Below, in pieces: positions 24,706 through 34,100 of a stretch of 64,000 nt of DNA. The notes under the pieces were generated by a model that was given only the letters and a program-made list of their open reading frames with translations, searched no databases and had not been told where the DNA came from. The DNA comes from Verrucomicrobiia bacterium (GTDB lineage Bacteria > Verrucomicrobiota > Verrucomicrobiia > Limisphaerales > JAEYXS01), in the NCBI GenBank assembly GCA_036405135.1, contig DASWYF010000039.1, forward strand, positions 25,097 through 89,096. The letters are read 5' to 3'. The position numbers and the translations under genes are program-made. Each line of letters begins with the position of its first letter. Position 1 is the stretch's first letter.

Positions 24706-24782
<77 letters not shown>

Positions 24783-24851
24783 GTTAAGGGACGCGCAAAC
24801 TAGGAGCTACCGTAACTTCACGCAAGCCTTTTCGCAAAAAATTCTTTCACA

Positions 24852-25145
24852 TCAATACGCCGCTTCACGAACGGGCACATGGGCCGTCGCCCGGCGTTCA
24901 CCTTCGTGGATCTGGTCCGGCGTCATCCGCTCGGATAGCATATTCTTGAGTTCTATCGCCTGTTCGTGGCCATGCGCTGCCGCGATGGTAAGCCACTTGT
25001 AGGCCGTCACCACATCCTTGGTCACCCCGCGCCCAGAGGCATAGCGGAAGCCAAGTTGATACTGCCCCTCGGGGTCCGCCGGTATCTCACCTGCAATGCC
25101 CCGGGTAGCGTCTTCAGCTTTTTTGAACAGATTGAACCAGGCCAT
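24852..25145 (-). CDS. Sel1-like repeat protein, short
   Basis: The 97-residue protein MAWFNLFKKAEDATRG... has a helical Sel1/TPR-type pair: PEGQYQLGFRYASGRGVTKD (G-x-G-V at the repeat turn) and TAYKWLTIAAAHGHEQA, which match the Sel1 repeat consensus. The C terminus is charged (ERMTPDQIHEGERRA), as in many short Sel1 proteins from this phylum. Such repeats serve protein-protein contacts. No signal peptide is seen. The frame is open upstream to 25220, but the ATG at 25145 is the better start. Function unknown. Confidence 0.7.
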   Translation of the reverse strand: MAWFNLFKKAEDATRGIAGEIPADPEGQYQLGFRYASGRGVTKDVVTAYKWLTIAAAHGHEQAIELKNMLSERMTPDQIHEGERRATAHVPVREAAY

Positions 25146-25571
25146 AATGACTACGTTGTTGAAGAAACACAATTGAGGTTGCCGTTCCGTGAAACCCAGC
25201 CTGCCGCCGTGCGAAATCATTCCGCATCCGCATCAAGTCCAGCATCGTCGCCCCGGCCTTCCGGTTGGTTGCCATCGGCGCCCCCTGTCTCGCTAGCTGG
25301 ACTGGCTTCGCTGGTTTCATGAACTTTTCCCCACCACCCCTTCATAGGATGCGCGGGACAATTCTGTTAGCATCTGCGATGCCAACCCCTTTATCCGGTG
25401 GTATTTGCAGTATTTCGGGAAATCCTGCTCAACCCCTGTCCACTTGTGTCTTTCCCATGGACACTCCTCCTTTTCCCGCTAAACGCCTTTCCTGTGAAAT
25501 TCATCTCACTCATGAGAAAAATCGCTTGCACCATTGGCACTGCCGAAGCTATCTCTAGGTGGCTAGTGGAC
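25146..25571. other. Intergenic stretch before tRNA-Thr
   Basis: No supported gene or strong hairpin is seen. A 68-codon minus-strand frame at 25114-25320 has no recognisable features and overlaps the Sel1 gene start. Confidence 0.4.
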
Positions 25572-25646
25572 GCCAGTTTAGCTCAGTGGTAGAGCAGCTC
25601 ATTCGTAATGAGCAGGTCGTCGGTTCAAGCCCGACAACTGGCTCCA
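25572..25646 (+). tRNA. tRNA-Thr (CGT)
   Basis: The 75-nt sequence folds as a tRNA: acceptor GCCAGTT/AACTGGC, discriminator T and encoded CCA; anticodon stem GCTCA/TGAGC with loop TTCGTAA, anticodon CGT, reading the ACG threonine codon; T arm CGTCGGTTCAAGCCCGACA. Confidence 0.97.
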
Positions 25647-25745
25647 TCCTTCTTTCTCGGTTTTCCCCTTCATTAAGGCTATAAACAAGTTTACCTAAGA
25701 CAGCTAAAGCCAACCTGGACAAATCGTTGGATCATATCAAATCGC

Positions 25746-26195
25746 TCAATGATCACACATGCACGCGTATTCCGCCCGCTTGCATTTACCACAAGTGCTC
25801 ATATCCAGCTTGAAGCGCAGGTTCTGCGGTTTGGCCTCTGCTGTCTGCTTGAACTGCACCACCACATTGTAACCATCACCCTCCGGCAACTTGCCCGTGC
25901 TCACCAGCGAATCGCCCTTCTTCTCGAACTGCAGCGTCGTCTTGCCGCTTTTCGCATCCGCGATGACCGTCACCTTCTGCGTCGTGGCCGCAATCGGCTT
26001 CATCGCTTCGCTGTAAAAATTGATCGTCACGCTCCGATCCTTTTCCACCACCAGCTCGGCATGCGGCTCCGTCTTATCGAGCAGTCTTCCACCCTTGGGG
26101 GTGGCAATGTGCTTGTGATCATGCTTCTCCGCGGCATTGACCGTGAGTAACCCGCCGCATAATACGGCGGCCATCATGAGAATTTTTGCTTTCAT
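25746..26195 (-). CDS. Exported protein of the metal efflux operon, cysteine/histidine tail
   Basis: The 149-residue protein has a signal peptide (cleaved near TVNAAEKHDH) followed by a histidine cluster HDHKH, a beta-rich middle (AELVVEKDRSVTINFYSEAM) and a tail CGKCKRAEYACMCDH that looks suited to bind a soft or transition metal. I do not recognise a named family. It overlaps the RND pump gene by four bases (ATGA), so translation is coupled and it is the last gene of the efflux operon. A periplasmic metal-binding accessory is the likely role (inference). Confidence 0.65.
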   Translation of the reverse strand: MKAKILMMAAVLCGGLLTVNAAEKHDHKHIATPKGGRLLDKTEPHAELVVEKDRSVTINFYSEAMKPIAATTQKVTVIADAKSGKTTLQFEKKGDSLVSTGKLPEGDGYNVVVQFKQTAEAKPQNLRFKLDMSTCGKCKRAEYACMCDH

Positions 26196-29100
26196 AGATT
26201 TTGATCAGATTCTTGTGTTCTCTTGGCTGTTTTACGTTCCACCCATTCGTAAAGCGCAGGCAGCAGCACCAGTGTGAGGAAGGTGGAACTGATGATCCCA
26301 CCGATGACCACTGTGGCCAAAGGCCGCTGCACTTCCGCTCCCGCACCGTTGGCGATCGCCATGGGCACAAAGCCCAGAGATGCCACCAAGGCCGTCATCA
26401 GCTTGGGCCGCAACCGCAGCAGCGAGCCATCCCACACCGCTGTGCGGAGGTCAGCGCCGCGATCACGCAATTGATTGAAGAACGTGATGATCATCAACCC
26501 GTTCAGCACCGCGATACCGCTCAAGGCGATGAATCCAACGCCCGCCGAAATACTGAACGGCAGGTCGCGTGCCCATAATGCAAACACACCGCCCGTCACC
26601 GCCAAAGGCACCGCCAGAAAAACCAGCACTGATTGGCGCAGGCTTTGCAGCGCCATGAAGATGAGGATGAAGATCAGGGCCAATGCTGCTGGCACAACGA
26701 CGGCCAGCCGCTTGCGCGCTTCCTGCAGATTCTTGAATTGCCCGCCGAACTCGATGATGTAGCCCTCCGGCAGTTTGATCTGCTCCGCGATCTTCTTCTG
26801 CGCCTCCAGCACGAAGCTCTCCACATCCCGGCCACGCAAGTTCACCATGATGGCTGCGCGCCGCTGGCTATATTCACGCGCCACCGCAGCCACCTGCTCC
26901 ACCACGCGAAAATCCGCGACCTGTCCCAGTGTCAGAAGTCCACCGTCATCCAAGCGCACAGGCAGGCGTTTCAAGTCGTCAATCTGTCCCCGCAGATCTT
27001 CACTCAAGCGTACCACGATATCGAACCGGCGATTGCCTTCAATAAGCTTGCCGACTTCCTGCCCAGCCAACGCCGTGTTCACTACGCGATTCAGCTCCGC
27101 CGCATGCAAGTTGTATTTGCTCATCGCTTCCCGCTTGGGAACGATCTCCAGCAACGGCGATTTACCGAGCGCATCAAATTCGACATCTGCCGCACCCGGC
27201 ACTTTCTCAAGAATCTCCCGCGCTTCACTGGCGATCTTCTCAATGACCGCAAAGTCATCACCGAAAACTTTCACCGCTATGTCTGCACGCGTGCCTTCAA
27301 GGATTTCATTGAAACGCATCTCGATCGGCTGGCTGAACAGATGTCCCTCGCCCGGCACATACTTGCCCAGTTCCTCCGTCATGATTGCGGCAAGCTCTTC
27401 TTTGCTGATCGGCTTGCTATTCACTTTACGCCACTGGTCGAGCGGTTTGAACATGATGTAAGTATCCGCCACGTTCACGCCCATCGGGTCGCTGGCGATC
27501 TCGGAAGTTCCGATGCGGCTGAATGTATAAGCCACTTCCGGAAACTTCTCCAAGAGCACCTTCTCCCCGCGCTTTTGCATGTCGATACTGGCATCGATAC
27601 CGATGCTCGTCGTGCGGATCATGTGCGTGGCGAAGGAGCCTTCATCCAGTTGCGGCACGAACTCCGCCCCTAAACGGTTGAATACCGATACCGCGAGGAT
27701 GAAGATACCCAATGCGGCCGCTGCAACGAGCCAGCGGAAGCGCAGCGAGAAACGCAAGATGGGCGCATAAACCGCCTTTGCCCAACGCACCAAGAAGCTG
27801 TCCTCCTCCTTGATATTTCCGCCCAACAAGTAAGAGCACAGTGCCGGCATCAGCGTGAGCGCCAGCACCATGGAACCGACGAGGGCGAAGATCACCGTGA
27901 TCGCCATCGGCTTGAACATCTTCCCCTCGATGCCTGTAAGCGCAAGGATCGGCACATATACAACGGTAATGATGCACACGCCGAAGAACATGGGGCTCGC
28001 CACTTCCTTCGCCGAGACCAGCACTTCATGCAGACGTTCCGAAGCGGTAAGTTTACGCCCCAGCTTGTGCTGTTTCTCCGCCAGATGACGGATGATATTC
28101 TCCACCATCACCACAGCACCATCGACGATGAGGCCGAAATCGATCGCGCCCAAACTCATCAAATTACCCGAAATGCGGCTCTGCACCATGCCAGTCATCG
28201 CGAAGAGCAAGGACAATGGAATCGCCAGCGCCACGATGAATGCGGCGCGCCAATTTCCGAGCATGATGAGCAATACCACCACCACTAGGATGGCCCCTTC
28301 AAACAAGCTCGTCTCAACGGTGCGGATGGTTTTATCCACCAGCACCGTGCGGTCATAGACCGGAATGATGGTAACGCCCGGAGGCAGCTTGGGTTGGATC
28401 TCAACCAGTTTCTCCGTCACCGCCTTGGCCACCAACCGGCTGTTCTCACCCGCCAGCATCAACGCCGAGCCCAGCACCGTTTCATCCCCGTTGTAAGTGC
28501 CGGTGCCAGTCCGCACTGCCTTGCCGATCACCACATCCGCTACATCACGGACACGCAATGGCGTGGAGCGAGAACCGAACTTGAGCGGCACATTGGCGAT
28601 ATCTTCCAACGTCTGCACTCGGCCAGCAGCACGCACCGTCACCGTTTCGCCACCCAGTTGGATCACACTGCCACCCGCATTCTCGACATTCTCGCCGATA
28701 GCTTCCGCAATCTCGTTGAACGACATGCCCTCGCTCTTCAACTTGTCCGGATTTGGCTGAATGATGATCTGTTTCTCATAACCGCCCGTGGCATTCACTT
28801 CAGCCAGTCCGGGCGTGGAACGAAGACGCGGCTTGATGATATAATCGTGGATCTGCTTCAGCTCCATCAACTGTTCGACACGACTGGCCGCTTTATTGGT
28901 GGCGTCAGGCGCATAATCCACCACGTAGTAGTAGATCTCACCAAGGCCCGTGCTGATGGGGGCCAGCTTGGGCGTCACCCCTGTCGGCAGTTCATCCGCA
29001 ACAATCTGCAATCGCTCGCTCACCAGTTGTCGCGAGCGATAGATATCCGTGCCGTCCTCGAATATGAGGTTGATCTGTGACAACCCGAACTTCGAGAGCG

Positions 29101-29350
29101 ATCTCAATTCAATCAAACCGGGAATGCCCGCCATCTCGTTTTCGATCGGGAACGTGACAAGTTTCTCGATCTCTTCCGGTGCCAACGCTGGCACCGCTGT
29201 ATTCACCTGCACTTGCGTATTGGTGATGTCCGGCACGGCATCGATTGGCAATCGCAATGCGGAAAACACTCCTACGCCAACAAGCACGAGAGTGGCCAGC
29301 AACACGAAGACACGCTGGCGGATGGAAAATTCCAAAAGACTGTTTAACAT
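26192..29350 (-). CDS. Heavy-metal efflux RND pump, CzcA/CusA family
   Basis: The 1052-residue inner-membrane pump has the 12-helix, two-large-loop pattern of RND proteins. It begins MLNSLLEFSIRQRVFVLL and contains the fourth-helix motif DFGLIVDGAVVMVEN. The DFG-x3-DGA-x3-EN form is the one described for HME-RND pumps of divalent cations (Co, Zn, Cd, Ni); the Cu/Ag type (CusA) has DxGx3DAA instead. Proton-driven export from periplasm or cytoplasm through the tripartite channel is expected. The periplasmic region keeps the usual pore and docking segments. Genes for the fusion protein and outer-membrane channel lie directly upstream in the same operon. Metal identity should be treated as probable, not proven. 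Confidence 0.93.
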   Translation of the reverse strand: MLNSLLEFSIRQRVFVLLATLVLVGVGVFSALRLPIDAVPDITNTQVQVNTAVPALAPEEIEKLVTFPIENEMAGIPGLIELRSLSKFGLSQINLIFEDGTDIYRSRQLVSERLQIVADELPTGVTPKLAPISTGLGEIYYYVVDYAPDATNKAASRVEQLMELKQIHDYIIKPRLRSTPGLAEVNATGGYEKQIIIQPNPDKLKSEGMSFNEIAEAIGENVENAGGSVIQLGGETVTVRAAGRVQTLEDIANVPLKFGSRSTPLRVRDVADVVIGKAVRTGTGTYNGDETVLGSALMLAGENSRLVAKAVTEKLVEIQPKLPPGVTIIPVYDRTVLVDKTIRTVETSLFEGAILVVVVLLIMLGNWRAAFIVALAIPLSLLFAMTGMVQSRISGNLMSLGAIDFGLIVDGAVVMVENIIRHLAEKQHKLGRKLTASERLHEVLVSAKEVASPMFFGVCIITVVYVPILALTGIEGKMFKPMAITVIFALVGSMVLALTLMPALCSYLLGGNIKEEDSFLVRWAKAVYAPILRFSLRFRWLVAAAALGIFILAVSVFNRLGAEFVPQLDEGSFATHMIRTTSIGIDASIDMQKRGEKVLLEKFPEVAYTFSRIGTSEIASDPMGVNVADTYIMFKPLDQWRKVNSKPISKEELAAIMTEELGKYVPGEGHLFSQPIEMRFNEILEGTRADIAVKVFGDDFAVIEKIASEAREILEKVPGAADVEFDALGKSPLLEIVPKREAMSKYNLHAAELNRVVNTALAGQEVGKLIEGNRRFDIVVRLSEDLRGQIDDLKRLPVRLDDGGLLTLGQVADFRVVEQVAAVAREYSQRRAAIMVNLRGRDVESFVLEAQKKIAEQIKLPEGYIIEFGGQFKNLQEARKRLAVVVPAALALIFILIFMALQSLRQSVLVFLAVPLAVTGGVFALWARDLPFSISAGVGFIALSGIAVLNGLMIITFFNQLRDRGADLRTAVWDGSLLRLRPKLMTALVASLGFVPMAIANGAGAEVQRPLATVVIGGIISSTFLTLVLLPALYEWVERKTAKRTQESDQNL

Positions 29351-29362
29351 ACGTATTCCCTT

Positions 29363-30160
29363 TTAGTGGCTATGCCCGCCTCCCTTGGTGGCACGCAGCT
29401 CGATCAGCCAGAGCGTCTCCAGCGCCGTCACCACCACGGCATCACCCGCCAGCAAACCATCCTTGATCTCTACCCATCCCTCTGAGATAGCCCCGGTTTT
29501 CACTGCGGTACGAAAATAGGCTTCTCCATTCACCGCATACACGAACGAACCTTCGGACGTGCGCAGCAAGGCGGATTGCGGCACCGACGTCACCGATTCG
29601 GAACGAGGTTGCAAGATACGTGCGGGCACGAACTCTCCTGATTTAAGCGCAGTCGAAGCGTTCGAGACACCTACCACAATCTCTCCCTCACCCAAGGCCA
29701 ACGCCTTTTGTACCGCCAGCACGACACCCGTCAAAGGCACATTGGTGCCGCGTGACAAGTAAACCGGTTGTCCGGCTTTTACGGTGCTCAACGTCTCCAT
29801 GGACACCAGTCCGGAGCCGTAAGTATCGCACGCGGAATGATCCTCCAGATTGGCCGCGTGGCGATGCTGCTCGCCAAAGACCTGCACGGTGAAGCGCACT
29901 TCATCCGGCAGTTTCTTTTCCGCCACTTCAACCGTCTCTAGCTTCAGAATCTTCTTTGTCTCATCCGTCACCATCACGCCCTTGCCCGCTTTGAAGGACG
30001 CGCCTGAAGGTGATTCCTCGCCATGGCCGTGGCCATCACCATGACTGTGACCAGACTCATCGTGATCATGACCGTCGCCTTCTTTGTGACCACAACCCGG
30101 CAACAAAGACGCAGCTGTGACGATGAAGGCTGTCAGCATAATGATTCTCAGCGGTTTCAC
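29363..30160 (-). CDS. Short CzcB/CusB-like membrane fusion protein, His-rich
   Basis: The protein is a lipoprotein (LLPGC lipobox, Cys near residue 23) with a histidine-rich stretch (KEGDGHDHDESGHSHGDG and on) and ends in GGGHSH. The central and C-terminal parts match CzcB-type adaptors: beta-barrel with VTSVPQSALLRTSEGSFVYAV and membrane-proximal part AVKTGAISEGWVEIKDGLLAGD. At 265 residues it is much shorter than the usual 350-500. The alpha-helical hairpin and most of the lipoyl domain, which contact TolC, appear to be missing. It starts with GTG overlapping the TolC stop by four bases, so translation is coupled. It may work without a hairpin or serve mainly as metal donor. Confidence 0.8.
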   Translation of the reverse strand: MKPLRIIMLTAFIVTAASLLPGCGHKEGDGHDHDESGHSHGDGHGHGEESPSGASFKAGKGVMVTDETKKILKLETVEVAEKKLPDEVRFTVQVFGEQHRHAANLEDHSACDTYGSGLVSMETLSTVKAGQPVYLSRGTNVPLTGVVLAVQKALALGEGEIVVGVSNASTALKSGEFVPARILQPRSESVTSVPQSALLRTSEGSFVYAVNGEAYFRTAVKTGAISEGWVEIKDGLLAGDAVVVTALETLWLIELRATKGGGHSH

Positions 30161-31467
30161 TTTGCCTCCTCGCGTGCAGTGATCTTAACCAACGGCTCGG
30201 TCAGACCTGTCAGCGACTCCAATTCCACAGCCGCTTTCAACGCCTCTGCTTTGGTCTCCAACAATCCTTCCACCGCTTCCAGATATTGCTTTTGCAATTC
30301 CACATACGTGGAGATCGGCACCGCGCCCAGACGGTAATGCCGGTCCGCCAATTCCGCAGCGGCGCGGAAATGCTGCACCGCATCGGGCTTCCACTTCGCC
30401 ATCTCTTCCAGTTTGGAAGTATAGGTCAATGCCGCTTCAGCCACGTTCCGCTCCACCTCGCGCTGCGTGGAATAGAATGACGCTTGCGCCTGTTGCTGCT
30501 TTGCCTGCGCTGTCTCGATGTTACCCTTGTTCTTGTTCCAGATAGGCAATGGCACCGTTACTCCGATGCCCACAATACGCTCACGATCACCCGCCGCCCG
30601 CTCCTCGGAATACGTCGGCCCCACTGAGATCGCCGCATAACGCTCGTTCTTCGCCAAGTCCACGCGGAAGCCTTGCTGCGCCAGTTCCACCGCACGCACG
30701 CGCACCTCGAAATTATTGGTCCGCGCCATCTGGATGAACGGCTCCATCTGACTCATCGGCTCAAATGTCACATCCTGTTTTCCGATGATCATGGCTGTTC
30801 CAGCCGGGTTGCCGCGCAACTGGCTCAACTCCAGCAAGGCAGCCTTCGTCTTCAAGGCCGCTTCACTTGCTTTGCGTTGGGCATTCAGTTCTGTCGCTTC
30901 GATGACACGCGTCTCCAATAGCGGCGTCAGTCCGGCGGGATCGCGTTGCACCAACACCTCGCGCAATGCTTTAAAACGCTCCGCCACCTCTTCCGCTGCC
31001 GCGGCCTTTTCCTGCGCCGTCATTACTGCGAAAGCCAACGCTCGCGTGCGTGTCGCCAACGCCAGCTTGAAGCGCTCATAACCCAATTCCGCCAGTTCCA
31101 CATCCCGGTTCGCGATGGCTTTGCGTAATCCAATGCGTCCCCGCCATTCAAAAGGTTGCATGACAGAGGCCGACCAAGCCACGCCATCGCCACTGCCTCC
31201 AGCACCGCCAACGCTCTTGTGCCCTGCGGTCACATTCAATTCCGGATTCGCCCACACGCCAGCGGTCTTCTGTCCGGCCTTTGCGGCAGCGATCTCCGCT
31301 TCGTAGAACTGGCGCTCCGGATTTTTCTCCAAGACCTCACGCACCAAGGCATCGATCGTGATGCTTGATGGCGACTCGGCTGCCTGCACGGAATCAGCAG
31401 CAATACCCGCCATAAACGCCATTATGGCCAACGGACGGCAATACTTCCCAACATTAAAACGCTTCAT
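30157..31467 (-). CDS. TolC family outer-membrane channel (CzcC/CusC-like)
   Basis: The 436-residue protein has a signal peptide (cleaved after DSVQA) and two copies of the TolC helical-repeat pattern: ALVREVLEKNPERQFYEAEIAAAKAGQKTAGVWANPEL at the start of repeat one, and VRAVELAQQGFRVDLAKNERYA at the start of repeat two. It is expected to form a trimeric outer-membrane/periplasmic tunnel for the RND pump encoded two genes downstream. The frame is open to 31518, but the ATG at 31467 directly precedes a proper signal peptide. The fusion protein gene overlaps its stop by four bases. Confidence 0.9.
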   Translation of the reverse strand: MKRFNVGKYCRPLAIMAFMAGIAADSVQAAESPSSITIDALVREVLEKNPERQFYEAEIAAAKAGQKTAGVWANPELNVTAGHKSVGGAGGSGDGVAWSASVMQPFEWRGRIGLRKAIANRDVELAELGYERFKLALATRTRALAFAVMTAQEKAAAAEEVAERFKALREVLVQRDPAGLTPLLETRVIEATELNAQRKASEAALKTKAALLELSQLRGNPAGTAMIIGKQDVTFEPMSQMEPFIQMARTNNFEVRVRAVELAQQGFRVDLAKNERYAAISVGPTYSEERAAGDRERIVGIGVTVPLPIWNKNKGNIETAQAKQQQAQASFYSTQREVERNVAEAALTYTSKLEEMAKWKPDAVQHFRAAAELADRHYRLGAVPISTYVELQKQYLEAVEGLLETKAEALKAAVELESLTGLTEPLVKITAREEAK

Positions 31468-31551
31468 AAAATCAAAATCAGTTACGGACCAAATCTCAAA
31501 ACAAACGGAAACAAACACGGTTTACCGGCGTCATGAAGACGCGCAATCGGA

Positions 31552-31585
31552 CAAGAAAAGCCCCCTCACCAGGAAAGGTGTGGGG
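31552..31585 (-). terminator. Hairpin with T-rich tail between small exported protein and TolC genes
   Basis: On the minus strand CCCCACACC pairs with GGTGAGGGG (one A-A mismatch) around TTTCCT, followed by CTTTTCTTG. It lies directly after the stop of the small protein gene and upstream of the tolC-like gene. It may terminate or attenuate, lowering expression of the downstream pump genes. Confidence 0.55.
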
Positions 31586-31586
31586 A

Positions 31587-31970
31587 TTAGGAAGCGAAAG
31601 AAGGAGCACGGACAGGAAGGGCCGTGCGGGAAACAAACTGCCAAGATCGGGCCAGCTCAGGCGGAGCCGCCGTGAGGACACCGAGATTGATCGCCGCCGG
31701 CAGCACGACTTCAACCGTCATCACCACCGGCTCGATCTCGAACAAAACCAAAGCCAGAGAGACACTGTTCTCTTCGTGGCGGGAAACCTGATAGCTGGAA
31801 GACTCTACAGCGCAGCAACCGTGCTCATTACAATCATCACCGGAAGGAGCCTCGTGAGAAGCGCATTCAAGAAAAGCGAGTCCCGGCAGCGACTCCATCT
31901 GGCAATGCGCCACCACTGGCAACCACGCCAGCACGAGGAACAACGCCACGAATGACCGAACTATTCTCAC
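31587..31970 (-). CDS. Small exported cysteine-rich protein, first gene of the efflux operon
   Basis: A 127-residue protein starting from a GTG at 31970 with a signal peptide (FVALFLVLAWLPVVAHC). The mature part has clustered Cys, His and acidic residues: LECASHE, GDDCNEHGCCAVE. The rest is hydrophobic or beta-like. I do not know a named family, but the residues resemble a periplasmic metal sensor or buffer. Its position at the head of a czc/cus-type operon supports a metal role (inference). A hairpin separates it from the tolC-like gene. Confidence 0.6.
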   Translation of the reverse strand: MRIVRSFVALFLVLAWLPVVAHCQMESLPGLAFLECASHEAPSGDDCNEHGCCAVESSSYQVSRHEENSVSLALVLFEIEPVVMTVEVVLPAAINLGVLTAAPPELARSWQFVSRTALPVRAPSFAS

Positions 31971-32029
31971 TGGAGCAATGGATAGTTCACCTAGGGGATT
32001 TGTTCAAACTATTTTGCAAAACGCCCATA

Positions 32030-32063
32030 AAACAAAAAGCCGTTCCGCATCGCACGGAACGGC
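32030..32063 (-). terminator. Intrinsic terminator of erpA
   Basis: On the minus strand GCCGTTCCG pairs perfectly with CGGAACGGC around TGCGATG, followed by TTTTTGTTTT, about 30 bases after the erpA stop. Confidence 0.9.
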
Positions 32064-32092
32064 GTTTGTTAGCCTGCGAGCTACTGGCTTCC

Positions 32093-32443
32093 TCAGGCTT
32101 CGAAAGAGCGCCCGCATCCACAGCTTTGGCGGGCATTCGGATTGACGATCTTGAAACCGCCACCCGTCAGTTCATCTTTAAAATCGACTTGGCAACCGCG
32201 CAGATAGCTCAAGCTGAACTCATCCACCACGACAGCAACACCATCGGTTTCAACCACGGCATCCCCATCACGCGTTTCGTCAAAAGTCATCCCGTATTGT
32301 AGACCGGAGCAACCACCGGCTTCCACGTAGAGGCGAAGCGGCTTCCCTGCGTTCTCCGACTGCGTCTGGTGGATGACTTTGATCTGCTCCACGGCGCTTG
32401 GAGTGAGGGTGACGACGGCTTCGTTTGTGATAAGACTGCTCAT
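32093..32443 (-). CDS. erpA: Iron-sulfur cluster insertion protein (ErpA/IscA type)
   Basis: The 116-residue A-type carrier has LTPSAVEQIKVI at the N-terminal helix, LYVEAGGCSGLQYGM with the first cysteine and a C-terminal SCGCGRSF (CxC). These three cysteines bind a transient Fe-S cluster or iron and pass it to target enzymes. It is cytoplasmic. IscA, ErpA and SufA cannot be separated by sequence reading alone; the lone location outside an isc or suf operon favours ErpA. It has its own terminator. Confidence 0.9.
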   Translation of the reverse strand: MSSLITNEAVVTLTPSAVEQIKVIHQTQSENAGKPLRLYVEAGGCSGLQYGMTFDETRDGDAVVETDGVAVVVDEFSLSYLRGCQVDFKDELTGGGFKIVNPNARQSCGCGRSFEA

Positions 32444-32592
32444 GGCTGCGACTACATTTGAACCTTAGTCTTTTTAGCGAATCGTGTCAAACCCGATGCC
32501 GGAAATTTTTCTTAAAATTCCTGCTGGTTCAGCCTGCGATTTCACTTACCATTTCGCGTGAAAACCGAACAAACACCTGACCACAACAGCGC

Positions 32593-34080
32593 ATGTTTGA
32601 AGCTGCCGAACTGGGCCGAACAATTCCCAAGGAAAAATACGAAGCCGAGCTGCCGAAATTGCGCGCCCGGCTTGTGCAGGCCCAGATCGCTCTGAAGGAA
32701 ACCGGCTCTTCCGTAGTCGTCATTGTCTCCGGTGTGGATGGCGCAGGAAAAGGCGAACTCGTCCACCGCCTCAACGAATGGCTCGATCCCCGGGGAGTGG
32801 ATACTCACGCCTTTGGGACACCCTCTGATGAAGAGCGCGAACGTCCTTTCTTCTGGCGTTTCTGGCGCACCCTGCCCTCCCGCGGCCGTATTGGCATCTT
32901 TTTCGGCTCTTGGTATACGGACCCGATCATCCGGAAAGTTTATGGTGAAAGTCATTCGGATGAATTGGACTCCGCCTTGAAACGCATCGGCTCCATGGAA
33001 CAGATGCTCTCTGAAGACGGCACTGTGTTCGTGAAGCTCTGGCTGCATCTTTCCAAGAAAGCGCAATTCCAACGCCTTCACGATCTCGAGAACAATCCGC
33101 ACACGCACTGGCGCGTGTTGCCTACGGATTGGAAACATCACAAGCTTTACGAGAAGTTCGAGAAGACCTCTGAGCGCGTCATCCGCATCACGGACACCGA
33201 GCACGCGCCGTGGAACATCATCGAAAGCACGGACCATCGGCATCGCGATCTGACCGCCGGCCGCCTGCTCGCGGATGCCTTGGAAAGCGTGATCGAAGGC
33301 CGGGCTTTGAAACGTTCCCGCCAGGCTTCACCACAGGTCGTAAAGGTGAAACCGACGGACGATGGCGACAAGACCATTCTGGACAAGGTGGATCTCGACC
33401 AGGACATCTCAGATAAAAAGTATCGCAAACGCCTGAACAAGTATCAGAGCGATTGGAGCCGCCTTGTCTGGGAAGCGCACGAGAAGAAGATCTCCAACGT
33501 CATCGTGTTCGAAGGCTGGGATGCCTCCGGCAAAGGCAGCTGCATCCGACGCGTGACCGAGGCTATGGATGCCCGTCTCTATCGCATCCTCCCCGTAGCC
33601 GCTCCTACCGAGGAAGAACGCGCGCATCATTACCTCTGGCGCTTCTGGCGCAGCCTGCCGCGCGACGGCCGTGTCACCATCTTTGACCGCTCCTGGTATG
33701 GCCGCATTTTGGTGGAACGTGTTGAAGGTTTCGCGAGCAAGGAAGAATGGATGCGCGCGTATCATGAACTGAACAATTTCGAGGAACAGCTCGTGGAACA
33801 CGGCATCGTGATCCATAAGTTCTGGCTCCACATCAGCAAAGAAGAGCAGCTAGAACGCTTCAAAAAACGCGAACTCGTCCCCTACAAGCGCTACAAGATC
33901 ACCGACGAAGACTGGCGCAACCGCAAGAAGTGGGACACCTACAAGGCCGCTGTGAATGACATGGTGGCCCATACCAGCACCGGTCCAGCGCCATGGACGC
34001 TCATTCCCGGAAATAACAAACGATTTGCCCGCGTCCAGATTCTCAAGACCTTGATCGAGCGTTTGGAAAAGGCTCTGTGA
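32593..34080 (+). CDS. pap: Polyphosphate:AMP phosphotransferase (two-domain PPK2)
   Basis: The 495-residue protein starts MFEAAELGRTI like the characterised Pseudomonas/Acinetobacter PAP enzymes and has two fused PPK2 domains. Walker A loops are GVDGAGKGE near residue 47 and GWDASGKGS near residue 306. Domain 2 also shows FDRSWYGRILVERVEG, the conserved lid/Walker B region; domain 1 shows FFGSWYTDPI in its place, lacking the DRSWYxR acidic/arginine residues, so only domain 2 is likely catalytic. The enzyme phosphorylates AMP to ADP using polyphosphate. A small membrane-protein gene follows 20 bases downstream. Confidence 0.94.
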   Translation: MFEAAELGRTIPKEKYEAELPKLRARLVQAQIALKETGSSVVVIVSGVDGAGKGELVHRLNEWLDPRGVDTHAFGTPSDEERERPFFWRFWRTLPSRGRIGIFFGSWYTDPIIRKVYGESHSDELDSALKRIGSMEQMLSEDGTVFVKLWLHLSKKAQFQRLHDLENNPHTHWRVLPTDWKHHKLYEKFEKTSERVIRITDTEHAPWNIIESTDHRHRDLTAGRLLADALESVIEGRALKRSRQASPQVVKVKPTDDGDKTILDKVDLDQDISDKKYRKRLNKYQSDWSRLVWEAHEKKISNVIVFEGWDASGKGSCIRRVTEAMDARLYRILPVAAPTEEERAHHYLWRFWRSLPRDGRVTIFDRSWYGRILVERVEGFASKEEWMRAYHELNNFEEQLVEHGIVIHKFWLHISKEEQLERFKKRELVPYKRYKITDEDWRNRKKWDTYKAAVNDMVAHTSTGPAPWTLIPGNNKRFARVQILKTLIERLEKAL

Positions 34081-34100
34081 ACTGCACCTTCTGATACGTC

